Of a stretch of 64,000 nt of DNA, positions 31,823 to 40,292 are shown piece after piece. The position numbers and the translations under genes were made by a program. Position 1 is the first letter of the stretch, and each line of letters starts with the position of its first letter. A model generated the notes under the pieces. The model saw only the letters and a list, made by a program, of their open reading frames with translations, had not been told where the DNA came from and did not search any database. The DNA comes from Streptomyces sp. HUAS YS2 (GTDB taxonomy: Bacteria; Actinomycetota; Actinomycetes; Streptomycetales; Streptomycetaceae), in the NCBI RefSeq assembly GCF_033343995.1, contig NZ_CP137573.1, forward strand, positions 7,101,001 to 7,165,000. The letters are read 5' to 3'.

Positions 31823-34018
31823 TCAGGCGGGAATCACGTCGCGCAGATTTTCCGGCGTGAGGACGCGGGACCCGTCGGGGAGCCCGTCGGGGCGCTGCAG
31901 ACCGATGAAGGTGACCGGGCCGTCCGGCAGCCTCACTCCGTCCCACAGGGTCACGTCGTCCGCCGACTCGGCCATCAGGTGGACGAGGTGACGAACGGTC
32001 AGGTGGTCGCGCTCGACGGCGGCCCGCACCAGCATCGAGACGGAGACCCGGTTGGTCTCGACCTGATTGGTCGCCGGGCTGCCCTTCAGGTAGAAGTGCA
32101 GCCACTTGGCGGTCCACCGGCCGTCCTCGTCCCGCGCGAACACCAGCGGCAGCGCGACCCGGCCCGTCCCGCGCAGCTCCGACTTCATGCGCACCGTACG
32201 CGGCTCGAACGGCCGGCCCTGCTGGTCGCCGTCGCGCAGCATGAAGCCGAAGAAGGACTCGGCGGTCTCCTCGAAGCCCTCGCCCGAGTAGATGTCGACC
32301 TGCGGCACGATGTACGGGCCGCGGGCCGCGCCCAGCCTGAGGTTGATGAACTCCGAGGCGCCGTCGGGCGCGTCGGTGATGTCGCCGGAGTGCACGCCCT
32401 CCACCTGGGTCAGCGCCGTCCAGGACAGCCAGGAGAGCATCGAGTAGTCGGTGTTCAGCATCAACGCCGACAGGTCGTAGTCCGTCGTGCGCGCGGTCTG
32501 CTTCCAGTACACGAAGAAGCGCAGCAGCTCGCCGTCGACCGGGGTCACCGAGCCGCGGGGCAGCACGCCGAGCCCGGCCGAGGTCGCCTTGCCGCTGAGC
32601 GGCAGCGCCACGTCGAGGATGTCGGGGTCGACCAACAGCCGCCCGGGGGCGGGGAGTCGACGGCGCGTCTCCGCGTCCAGCGCCTCGATCAGCCGCTCGC
32701 GGTGCGTCGCCGGCAGGTCCGCACGCGTGTCGGGCTGCGCCCAGGCGCGTCCGCCGCGGTTCACGTGGATCCGCGGCGCCGCGGAGGCTTCGGGACGCCG
32801 GTTGTGCAGATGCTCCCGCACGGACAGCACGACCCGCCCGGCCACCTGCGGCGCCACCTCGACGGCCGCCGCCACCACGGCGTCCCGCACGTCGCGCTGC
32901 CGCTCCGGGGTCTCCTCCCAGGCCGCGCGCAGCAGCCGGTCCAGGGACCGGAACAGCCTGCCCGGCGCGGACTTCAGCAGCTCGGTCGCCCCGGCGACGT
33001 CACCGCGGTCGAGCAGCTCCTCCACCCGGCTGTCGAAGGACCGCACGGTCTTCTCGCCGCGGGCGACGGCGAACACCTCCGCCGCATGCGGCCACCGCGG
33101 GTACTCGTGCGGGTGCAGCCGCTCGCCGAGCCGCTTCCACGCCTCGCGGTGCGCGGCGACGTCGGCCAGCTTGGCCGGCGACGCGGCGACGACGGAGTCC
33201 AGACCCGCCAGCAGTGCCCGGCGCACCGGACGCGACATCCCGCGGAACCGCGTCGGCTCCCGCAGGGTCACGTCGCCCTCCGCGAGCGCGCAGGCGAGCC
33301 GCAGCACGTCGGTGACGGTGTCGAGGAGCAGGCCGGCCCCGACGCCCAGCCGGGCACGGTTGACGACGGCGCGGTTCTCCCGGACCGGGATCTCCTCGGG
33401 CTGCGGGCCGGCCACGCACGCCTCCGCGAGCACGGCGAGGTCCGCCAGCGCCTCCTCGCCCAGTGGCGTGGAGCTGCCGGCGAGCGCCAGGTACAGCGCG
33501 GTGACCTCGGTCTCCGCGTCACCGCCGAGGTGCAGCACGATCTGGCGGTCGCCGGCCGCCGGGATCAGCTCGTCGTGGGCGGCGAGCATCTCCTCGTACG
33601 TGTGGCGGTAGGTGCCGTACGAGGGGAGCGTGAGCAGGTTCAGCACCCCGCTCGACAGCTGGGCGAGCGTGCTCTCGCGCGTCGCGTCGTCGGCGAGGGC
33701 CTCGGCGACGCAGCTCGCCCAGAACGCGACGGTGTCGGGCACGTTGGCGGGGAAGTCGAGGAAGTAGACGTTGTGCTGTACGTGGTCGCCGACCATCCGG
33801 CGCACGGTCTCCAGGGTCCGCTCGGCGGTCTCGCGCACGGCGTCCGGGGACAGCCCGCCCAGGTGCTTCATGAGGTCTGCCGAGAGCTTGAAGCCGACGG
33901 ACATCAGCACGGCGTCGAACTGCCGCGCCACGGCCTCGCCCTGCCCGGCCGGTCCGGCCGGGGCGGGGAGTCGGAGGGTGTGACGGACGACCAGGGGTTC
34001 GAGAGCGTGGACAACCAT
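31823..34018 (-). CDS. Large TerD-domain stress protein
   Basis: This 731-residue protein has a long helical N-terminal half and a C-terminal region (about 500-700) with features of the TerD family: DYDLSALMLNTDYSMLSWLSW, HSGDITDAPDGASEFINLRL and VPQVDIYSGEGFEE. TerD proteins bind calcium and occur in tellurite and stress-resistance operons. In Streptomyces large TerD-like proteins of this kind are recurrent but poorly studied. ATG 34018 (MVVHALEPLVV) was chosen. It lies 10 bp after the SLAC1 gene on the same strand, so the two may be co-transcribed. It is not a complete ter operon. Confidence 0.82.
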   Translation of the reverse strand: MVVHALEPLVVRHTLRLPAPAGPAGQGEAVARQFDAVLMSVGFKLSADLMKHLGGLSPDAVRETAERTLETVRRMVGDHVQHNVYFLDFPANVPDTVAFWASCVAEALADDATRESTLAQLSSGVLNLLTLPSYGTYRHTYEEMLAAHDELIPAAGDRQIVLHLGGDAETEVTALYLALAGSSTPLGEEALADLAVLAEACVAGPQPEEIPVRENRAVVNRARLGVGAGLLLDTVTDVLRLACALAEGDVTLREPTRFRGMSRPVRRALLAGLDSVVAASPAKLADVAAHREAWKRLGERLHPHEYPRWPHAAEVFAVARGEKTVRSFDSRVEELLDRGDVAGATELLKSAPGRLFRSLDRLLRAAWEETPERQRDVRDAVVAAAVEVAPQVAGRVVLSVREHLHNRRPEASAAPRIHVNRGGRAWAQPDTRADLPATHRERLIEALDAETRRRLPAPGRLLVDPDILDVALPLSGKATSAGLGVLPRGSVTPVDGELLRFFVYWKQTARTTDYDLSALMLNTDYSMLSWLSWTALTQVEGVHSGDITDAPDGASEFINLRLGAARGPYIVPQVDIYSGEGFEETAESFFGFMLRDGDQQGRPFEPRTVRMKSELRGTGRVALPLVFARDEDGRWTAKWLHFYLKGSPATNQVETNRVSVSMLVRAAVERDHLTVRHLVHLMAESADDVTLWDGVRLPDGPVTFIGLQRPDGLPDGSRVLTPENLRDVIPA

Positions 34019-34028
34019 TCCGGCATGA

Positions 34029-35000
34029 TCACAGCTCGGGTACGGCCGGTGCACCCGGGTTTCCGCGCTCCCGCCCGGCCCGGACCGACCGGGCCAGGCC
34101 GTACGCGGTGAGCAGCCAGGCGGCGACGGCGATCCACAGCAGGACCCGGCCCAGTGTGTCGAGCCAGGCGACGTCCGCCGAGTCCGCCGCCGACAGGGTG
34201 GCCGCCGCCGTCATGCCGAGCGGGAAGACCGTCGCCCAGCGGCGGACGTCGTAGCCGAGGCGTGGGCGCACCGCCTCCGCCGCCATGAGGACGACGTACG
34301 ACGCGAGACCGATGCCGAGCAGCACCAAGGTGGTCGTCCGCAGGACGGCTCGCTGGTCGCCCACCCACACGCCCGAGTCGAGCAGCTCGGCGGCGGCGAG
34401 CGCCGAGAACGCCATCGCCCCGCCCGAGATCCAGTGGTCGCCCGCGCCGGTGAGGACCTGGCGGAAGTCGAAGCGGTTCAGCGCGTCGGCGTAGAGCAAC
34501 AGGCCGAGCGCGAACAGCACCAGGCCCGCCCGGGCGAGCCAGTCGCCGATGTGCGGCGCGAGCACCGCGGCGAGCACCACGAGCCCCTGCGTGGCGACGC
34601 AGACGAGGAACGCGGCGCCCGGCACGCGCCGCCCGAGATGCCGCAGCACCGCCACGAGCAGCAGGGGCCAGACCGCGGCGGCGAGCACCAGCAGGACGGT
34701 CGCCACCACCGTCCATCCGAGGAGGGCCAGCCGGGCGCCGAGCACGGTCGTGGCGGCCACCGCGGTCAACGCCGACGGCGTGTCCGCCCGCGCCTCCCAC
34801 TGCCCCCGGTCCCGCACCGCCAGCGCCGCGAAGTGGACGGCCAGCAGCACCCACAGCGCTCCGGCGAGGCAGAGCGCCACCACGGACAGCACCTCGTGGC
34901 CGCTCGTGTGGAGGCCGACCGACAGGATGCCGGTCGCCATGACCGCCGACCCGGCCGCCGGTGGGAGCCCCGACCACCAGGACGTGACGCGCTCGTTCAT
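34029..35000 (-). CDS. SLAC1/TehA-family membrane transporter
   Basis: This 323-residue protein has ten hydrophobic helices, starting WWSGLPPAAGSAVMATGILSVGL, the N-terminal pattern of the TehA/SLAC1 tellurite-resistance and anion-channel family, with RRWATVFPLGMTAAATL near the end. ATG 35000 (MNERVTSWW) was chosen over a longer frame. TehA proteins move anions such as sulfite, malate or nitrate, or confer tellurite resistance. The adjacent TerD-domain gene downstream may be functionally related. Confidence 0.88.
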   Translation of the reverse strand: MNERVTSWWSGLPPAAGSAVMATGILSVGLHTSGHEVLSVVALCLAGALWVLLAVHFAALAVRDRGQWEARADTPSALTAVAATTVLGARLALLGWTVVATVLLVLAAAVWPLLLVAVLRHLGRRVPGAAFLVCVATQGLVVLAAVLAPHIGDWLARAGLVLFALGLLLYADALNRFDFRQVLTGAGDHWISGGAMAFSALAAAELLDSGVWVGDQRAVLRTTTLVLLGIGLASYVVLMAAEAVRPRLGYDVRRWATVFPLGMTAAATLSAADSADVAWLDTLGRVLLWIAVAAWLLTAYGLARSVRAGRERGNPGAPAVPEL

Positions 35001-35128
35001 GGCCCCATCGCACCGTCCCGCCCGGCGCGCCGCCCGCATCCGGTGGCCGTTCGGGTGAAGCGCCGCCGGGTGGCGGCTCTCGCCGCGCGGGCCCGTGCGG
35101 CGCCGGTTCTCATGGGGAGCGGTGGTCC

Positions 35129-35355
35129 ATGGACGGGGAGCGGTGCCCCGTGGCCGCGGCCGGCGGGAGGCGCGAGGTGCAGGAGTCGACGAGCGAGCCG
35201 GGCGCCCTGCTGCTGCGCACCGGCCGGTACTTCCGGCCGTGTTCAGCGCGCCCGTCCAGTACCTCTTCCGGCCGTACGTGGTCTACCGCAGCCTCGACCC
35301 GCGACAGCCGGCGGAGCGCCCGGCACGGAGGGGCTGGGAACGGATCACGTACTGA
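35129..35355 (+). pseudogene. Possible frameshifted small gene
   Basis: A short frame from ATG 35129 gives REVQESTSEPGALLLRTGRYFRP. From about 35240 another frame gives VFSAPVQYLFRPYVVYRSLD and runs to a stop at 35355. Joined by one frameshift near 35238 they would make a coherent 75-residue protein. Neither half matches anything I recognise. It could equally be noncoding sequence. Confidence 0.3.
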
Positions 35356-35368
35356 CCCGGCGGCGCCG

Positions 35369-35704
35369 TCAGCCGCTTCGGGGCGCGTACATGATGACGG
35401 CCATGCCGGCGAGGCAGATCAGCGCGCCGACGACGTCGTACCGGTCCGGGCGGTAGCCGTCGGCGAGCATGCCCCAGGCGAGCGAGCCGGCGACGAACAC
35501 CCCGCCGTACGCGGCGAGGACGCGGCCGAAGTTCGCGTCGTCCTGCAGGGTGGCGACGACCCCGTACAGACCGAGCGCGACGACTCCGGCGCCGACCCAG
35601 GCCCACCCCCGGTGCTCGCGCACGCCCTGCCAGACGAGCCAGGCGCCGCCGATCTCGAACAGGGCGGCGACGACGAACAGGGCGACGGAACGAGCGACGG
35701 TCAT
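35369..35704 (-). CDS. YnfA/UPF0060 small membrane protein
   Basis: This 111-residue protein has four helices and the family stretches FVVAALFEIGGAWLVWQGVRE, GRVLAAYGGVFVAGSLAWGM and DGYRPDRYDVVGALICLAGM. YnfA is related to SMR-type drug exporters. ATG 35704 was chosen. It stands alone downstream of the SpoIIE-type phosphatase on the same strand. Confidence 0.93.
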   Translation of the reverse strand: MTVARSVALFVVAALFEIGGAWLVWQGVREHRGWAWVGAGVVALGLYGVVATLQDDANFGRVLAAYGGVFVAGSLAWGMLADGYRPDRYDVVGALICLAGMAVIMYAPRSG

Positions 35705-35726
35705 GGCGCACGACTCTACGGCCCGG

Positions 35727-36905
35727 TCACGGCCCGGCCATGATCTGCCCACGGTCCGCCTCGGGCCCGCCCGTCCCGGGCGCCCGGCGCTCGATCGCGA
35801 CGAGGGCGGCGTCGTCCCCGAGGTGCCCGCCGACGTAGCCGCGCAGGTCCCCCGAGAGCTGCCGCAGCAGCGTCTGCGGCTCCTCCCCGGCCCAGGCCGC
35901 GACCCGCTCCTGGAGCGGGTAGAACGCCCGCGAGCGGTCGCGGGCCTCGATCACCCCGTCCGTGTAGAGCAGCAGCACGTCGCCGACCCGGAAGGGGAAG
36001 GTCTCGACCAGGATCTCGGGCGACAGGAGCGCCGTCAGGCCGAGCGGCGGGCTCGGGGCGGCGCTGTCGAGCACGACGACGTGCCCGTCGCGCAGCACCA
36101 GCGGGGGCGGGTGTCCGCAGTTCGCCACGTGCACGACCGGTTCGTCGTCCGGTACGTCCAGGACGAGCGCGGTCACGAACGCCTCCTCGCGCGCGGTGGA
36201 CGCCGCGGCGTCCGGCTCGTCCGTCCCGCCGGAGTCCTGAGCCGAGCCGACGCCCGCCTCCAGGCTCGCCACCAGCTCGGGCAGCCGGGCCGCCCGCCCC
36301 GCCGAGACCCGGAACGCGCCCATCACCAGGGACGCCTCGCTGATCGCGTCCAGTCCCTTGCCCCGCGCGTCCCCGATCAGCAGCCGGGTCCCCGACGCCG
36401 TACGCGCCGCCGCGTACAGGTCGCCGCCCATGTTCGCCTCCTCCTCGGCCGCCAGATAGACGGAGGCGATCGTCAGCGGTCCGGCGCGGCGCGGGAGCGG
36501 CCGCAGCACCGCGCCCTGCGCGGCCTGCGCGATGGACCGCAGCCGGCTCACCTTGCTCTCGTGCTGCTCGCGGAGGTGGGCGAAGAACGTGACCATCGCG
36601 GAGATCAGGACCAGGGCGATGATCTGGTACGTGTGGTTCAGGTCGGTCAGGCTCGTCCGGGCCACGGCCACACCCACCTGCGCGGCCACGGCGACCGCGC
36701 CGACCAGCGCCGTCGTCCGGGCCCCCGCGAAGGACGCGGTCAGCGCGGGCGCCGCGACGAGGAACGGCCCCAGATGGACCTCGGGCGGTGACAGGACGTC
36801 CACCACCGTGACCGCGGCGATGAGCGCGAACGAGACCGCCAGCAGCCACGGCCGGGCACGATGCCGCGCGACGAGCGGCGTGTCGTGCTGCCGCGAGGAG
36901 TCCAT
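35727..36905 (-). CDS. Membrane-bound PP2C phosphatase (SpoIIE/RsbU type)
   Basis: This 392-residue protein has four or five membrane helices (about 20-110), a short linker and a SpoIIE-type phosphatase domain with NMGGDLYAA, GDARGKGLDA, VHVANCGHPPPLVLRDG and VLLLYTDGVIEARDRSR. Such enzymes dephosphorylate anti-anti-sigma factors of the STAS type and so control stress sigma factors. No sensor domain such as PAS or GAF is present. A STAS-like protein lies far away at 52495-52821. Its promoter side faces the Ser/Thr phosphatase gene 57 bp upstream on the same strand. Confidence 0.92.
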   Translation of the reverse strand: MDSSRQHDTPLVARHRARPWLLAVSFALIAAVTVVDVLSPPEVHLGPFLVAAPALTASFAGARTTALVGAVAVAAQVGVAVARTSLTDLNHTYQIIALVLISAMVTFFAHLREQHESKVSRLRSIAQAAQGAVLRPLPRRAGPLTIASVYLAAEEEANMGGDLYAAARTASGTRLLIGDARGKGLDAISEASLVMGAFRVSAGRAARLPELVASLEAGVGSAQDSGGTDEPDAAASTAREEAFVTALVLDVPDDEPVVHVANCGHPPPLVLRDGHVVVLDSAAPSPPLGLTALLSPEILVETFPFRVGDVLLLYTDGVIEARDRSRAFYPLQERVAAWAGEEPQTLLRQLSGDLRGYVGGHLGDDAALVAIERRAPGTGGPEADRGQIMAGP

Positions 36906-36961
36906 ACGACCTGCATACCGCAGGGTCGCCCTATCGGCTTACCGACATACCGGGGCCGCCG

Positions 36962-37843
36962 TCACGCGAGGGTCCGCGGCAGGTCCGCGGCGGGCTCCGC
37001 GGCCGGTACGGAGAGGACCACGGCCGTGATGTTGTCGGCGCCGCCGAGACCGAGGGCATGTGCCACCAGCGCGCGTGCGTCCGCGAGGGGTTCGCCGCCG
37101 CCGGGGCGGAGCCGGGCGCGCAGCGCGGCGAGGTCCGGGAGGTGCCGCCAGAGTCCGTCCGTGCACAGCAGGAGGCGGCCCGGGACGGCGGTCCGCAGGC
37201 TCCGGATCCGGGGCAGCGGGGCGTCCGCGCCGGCGCCCTCGGCGCTGCCGCTGCCCGCGCCCCCGTCCGCATGTCCGCTGCCCGCCCCGAGCCACGCCGT
37301 GAGCGCCTCGTCCGCGCCCGTGTCGTCCTCCGTCAGGAGGGTCCCCGGACCCTCGTCGGGGATCCAGTACGCCCGGCTGTCGCCGATGCCCGCACACCAG
37401 AAGCCCTCCGGGCCGACGACGGCCGCGACGTACGTGCAGGCCGGCGGGGTCTCGCCCGGCGCGGCCCCCGGCGGTACGAGCCGGGCCACCGCCCGGCCGG
37501 CGGCGCGAGCCCCCTCGGACAGCGCGACCTCCGGCAGCGCCCCGTCGCTCAGCCCGGCGGCCGTCGCGGACGCGCCGACCTCCGCCGCGAGCAGGGCCGC
37601 CCGGTCCGAGCGCGGCGTCATCGACACGCCGTCGCAGGCCACGCCGACCGTCCACGGCCCGCTCGTCCTCACCGCCATGGCGTCCGCGTTGACCTCGCGC
37701 ACCAGGCCGCGGTCGCTCACCCCCGCCGCGCCGCCGACCGGCGTGATCTCCACCCGCGCCCGGAACCCCGCCTGCGCCCTGCCGCACTCCCAGCAGCGGC
37801 CGTCCGGGGCCACCGTCCCGCCGCACCCCTCGCACGCGTCCAT
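36962..37843 (-). CDS. PP2C-family Ser/Thr phosphatase with N-terminal zinc ribbon
   Basis: This 293-residue protein starts MDACEGCGGTVAPDGRCWEC, a Cys-x2-Cys pair repeated once (zinc ribbon), followed by a PP2C/PPM domain. The metal-binding acidic residues appear in SDRGLVREVNADA, VACDGVS and GGADNITAVVL, and GIGDSRAYW is also typical. PP2C enzymes reverse Ser/Thr kinase signalling. ATG 37843 was chosen because the longer frame lies in the promoter region of the divergent gene. No kinase gene is adjacent. Confidence 0.92.
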   Translation of the reverse strand: MDACEGCGGTVAPDGRCWECGRAQAGFRARVEITPVGGAAGVSDRGLVREVNADAMAVRTSGPWTVGVACDGVSMTPRSDRAALLAAEVGASATAAGLSDGALPEVALSEGARAAGRAVARLVPPGAAPGETPPACTYVAAVVGPEGFWCAGIGDSRAYWIPDEGPGTLLTEDDTGADEALTAWLGAGSGHADGGAGSGSAEGAGADAPLPRIRSLRTAVPGRLLLCTDGLWRHLPDLAALRARLRPGGGEPLADARALVAHALGLGGADNITAVVLSVPAAEPAADLPRTLA

Positions 37844-37937
37844 GATCGCGAGGGTAGCGAAACTCGGCTGCGGGTCGGGCCCCCTCCTCCTACGCTGTAG
37901 AGGGGGCGTCGGCGGTGCCGTGCGGCCGGAGGAGCTC

Positions 37938-38219
37938 ATGAGACGACGTCATCACTTCCACATCGATCATGCGGGGCACTCGATCAGCGTCACCGTCCAG
38001 ACGGGCCATACGTCCATCGTGGAGGTCCTCGTCGACGGCAAGGAGACGGGGTACGCCACGACCCCGCACGACCGGCCCGTCGCGGTCACCGTCGAGCTCC
38101 CGAGCGACCCACCGGCCCCCGTCGCGGTACACGTCACGCCCGGTCCCGGCATGCCCCGTTGCTTCTTCGCCGCACCGCCGGACGCGGAGCACCAGGTCAT
38201 GTCGCCACGCCACTACTGA
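37938..38219 (+). CDS. Small conserved-looking protein, unknown function, His-rich N-terminus
   Basis: This 93-residue protein begins MRRRHHFHIDHAGHSISVTV; its N-terminus has four His in the first 11 residues, and the rest is beta-rich (HTSIVEVLVDGKETGYATT). The ATG has GGAGGAG upstream. No signal peptide is visible. It diverges from the zinc-ribbon phosphatase. The following HEAT-like gene is in the same reading frame beyond its TGA. I cannot assign a function; His could bind a metal. Confidence 0.7.
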   Translation: MRRRHHFHIDHAGHSISVTVQTGHTSIVEVLVDGKETGYATTPHDRPVAVTVELPSDPPAPVAVHVTPGPGMPRCFFAAPPDAEHQVMSPRHY

Positions 38220-38447
38220 ACAGGGCGGTTCACCATCGAAGACAGTTTCTACGCACCGGCCCGCACCCTTGCCGGGCTGCTGCAGAGAGGGCGGGGCCGC
38301 GGCGCCCGGGAAGCCCTCGCGGATCCGGCGGCGGCCGCCCCGGTCGTACGGGATGTCCTGGCCGCGGACTGGCGGTGGGACTTCGTCGACGACCGGGAGC
38401 TGTTCTCGGCCCGGCTGATACGCGACCTGGAGCTCCCCCTCGACCCG

Positions 38448-39446
38448 GTGACCGCGCTGCTCGCCGGCGACCAGGACGCGGTCGAACGCGCTGCCGGCAT
38501 GCTCTGCCCGCTCGCCCTCGGCGGGTCGGCCGAGGCCCGCGACGCGCTGCGGGAGTACGTGCGGCACGGCGAGCACTGGACGGACGTGCTGGAGGAGATG
38601 GCCGCCGCCTGGCCGGTCGTGTGGTGGGACGACCTCGCCGACGTCGCCCGTGCCCGGCTCGACGGGGAGCGGCCGGATCTGTGGCGGTCGGAGCCGTGGG
38701 TGCGTTGGCGGGACCGTATTCCCGTGCGGGTGCCGGGGCCCCGGTCCGGCGGCCACGCGTATCCGCTGGACCTGCGCAGCGATCTGCTGCTCGCGCGGCT
38801 CGCCGATCCCGACGCGCCCGAGCGCGCCAGGACCGACGCGCTCCGCCTGCTGTCCGACCGCCCGGCCGAGCCCGCCCTGCTGCCGCTCGTGCCGACGCTC
38901 GGCTCGGCCGACGGGGAGCGCCCGCTGCCCCTGCTGCCACGGGCCGTCCGGCGGCTCGGCGCGCTCGCCGTGCCGGCCGCGCGGGAGTGGGCGCGGGACG
39001 AGCGGGCGTGGCTGTCCTGGACGGGTGTCGCCGTCCTCACGGAACACGGCGATTCCCAGGACGTGCCTGTCCTGGTGGCGGAGCTGGAGGCCGATTGGCA
39101 GCGGACGAACTGGTGCGGGCCGAAGGTGATCGCCGACGGCCTCGCCCGCTTCGGGCCCGCGGCGGCCGAGGCCGCCCCGCTGCTCCGGCGGTACTGGGCG
39201 CTCACCCCGCACTCGTACGAGCGGCCCGCCTACCTGAAGGCGCTCGCGGCGATCGACCCGGCGGGGATCGAGCCCGCGTACGTCGAATCGCTCTGGGACT
39301 GCGAGGAGGAGGCCCGGCTGCTCGGCATCGCGTCGGCGCCGGACCTGCCGTCCGTGCGGGAGCGGGTCGCGGCGCTCGCCGACGACCCGATGGAGCGGCC
39401 CGATGTCCGGGAGGCGGCCAACGCCCGTATCCACGGACGGGGTTGA
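38448..39446 (+). CDS. HEAT-repeat-like protein (start uncertain)
   Basis: GTG 38448 begins a 332-residue helical protein (LLARLADPDAPERARTDALRLLSD and similar repeats). The same frame is open and coding-like back to 38220, just after the TGA of the preceding gene (IEDSFYAPARTLAGLLQ and so on), but has no ATG, GTG or TTG there. An ATC at 38235, with GGGCGG upstream, could serve, giving 403 residues. Otherwise a start codon was lost. HEAT repeats form protein-binding solenoids; the partner is unknown. It is followed by a membrane coiled-coil protein. Confidence 0.75.
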   Translation: MTALLAGDQDAVERAAGMLCPLALGGSAEARDALREYVRHGEHWTDVLEEMAAAWPVVWWDDLADVARARLDGERPDLWRSEPWVRWRDRIPVRVPGPRSGGHAYPLDLRSDLLLARLADPDAPERARTDALRLLSDRPAEPALLPLVPTLGSADGERPLPLLPRAVRRLGALAVPAAREWARDERAWLSWTGVAVLTEHGDSQDVPVLVAELEADWQRTNWCGPKVIADGLARFGPAAAEAAPLLRRYWALTPHSYERPAYLKALAAIDPAGIEPAYVESLWDCEEEARLLGIASAPDLPSVRERVAALADDPMERPDVREAANARIHGRG

Positions 39447-39512
39447 GTACCCGTACTCATGTCGTGCGCCGCCTCCGGGAGCACCCTGGGACCGAGGTGA
39501 GGGGGAGCGTAC

Positions 39513-40289
39513 ATGGGCAAGGTACTCGGGGTGGTGCTCGCGGTCGCGGGGACCGGGGCCGTACTCGTCGGGGCGTACGTGGTGGGCGTGCCGGTGGACG
39601 TCGTGCTCGGCGTCGGGGCCGGAGTCGTCGCCCTGTTGTGGCTGCTCGTGCTGCTGACCGTGCCGTGGAACCTGTACTTCCGTGCGCACACGGTGCTGTC
39701 CGAGATCGCGGTCAGCCGGGAGAAGGGCCTCGACGTCCCGGAGGCGCGGGACGCCGAGGCGGCGCGGATCGCGCGGACGATGCTGCGGGCGGCGATCGGC
39801 GGGCACGTCGCGACGGCCGGCCTGGTGGTCGCCGTGACCCGGGCGACCGGGAACGCGACGGGGTACTGGTTCGCCGGGTTCTTCCTGCTGAGCACGCTCT
39901 TCCGGCCGGCCGGTGCGTACTTCGGTCAGCTGCGGCGCCGGCTCGGTTCGCTGCTCAAGGACGTGACGTACCCGCGCGACGACGTCGTGGAGGTACGGGC
40001 CCAGGTCGCGCAACTGCTGGCCGGCGCGGCGGTGCTGGAGGGCAAAGCGGAGGAGCAGTACCGGGCGCTCGCCGAACTCCGCCGGAACGTCGACGCGTTG
40101 AGTGCCTCGATGTACGCGCGTACCGACGCCACGGACCACCGGATCACCACGCTGGCGCGGGAGTTCGAGGCGACGGTCGACAGGCTCGGCGACAACGAGG
40201 AGATCATCACCGGCCTCAAGGCGTTCCTGCGGCTGCTGCGCACCGACGGCGTCGCGGCGGCGGACGTGGCGGGGCGCGCCCACCCGTGA
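39513..40289 (+). CDS. Membrane protein with C-terminal coiled coil
   Basis: This 258-residue protein has hydrophobic helices at about 4-24, 30-50, 95-112 and 117-135. A hydrophilic C-terminal half (about 145-240) follows, with long Ala/Leu/Glu helices (AQLLAGAAVLEGKAEEQYRAL) that look coiled-coil. The start ATG 39513 follows GAGGGGGAG. It sits between two HEAT-repeat genes and ends four bases before the stop of the second, which points the other way. A membrane-anchored scaffold is a fair guess. Confidence 0.8.
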   Translation: MGKVLGVVLAVAGTGAVLVGAYVVGVPVDVVLGVGAGVVALLWLLVLLTVPWNLYFRAHTVLSEIAVSREKGLDVPEARDAEAARIARTMLRAAIGGHVATAGLVVAVTRATGNATGYWFAGFFLLSTLFRPAGAYFGQLRRRLGSLLKDVTYPRDDVVEVRAQVAQLLAGAAVLEGKAEEQYRALAELRRNVDALSASMYARTDATDHRITTLAREFEATVDRLGDNEEIITGLKAFLRLLRTDGVAAADVAGRAHP

Positions 40290-40292
40290 CGG

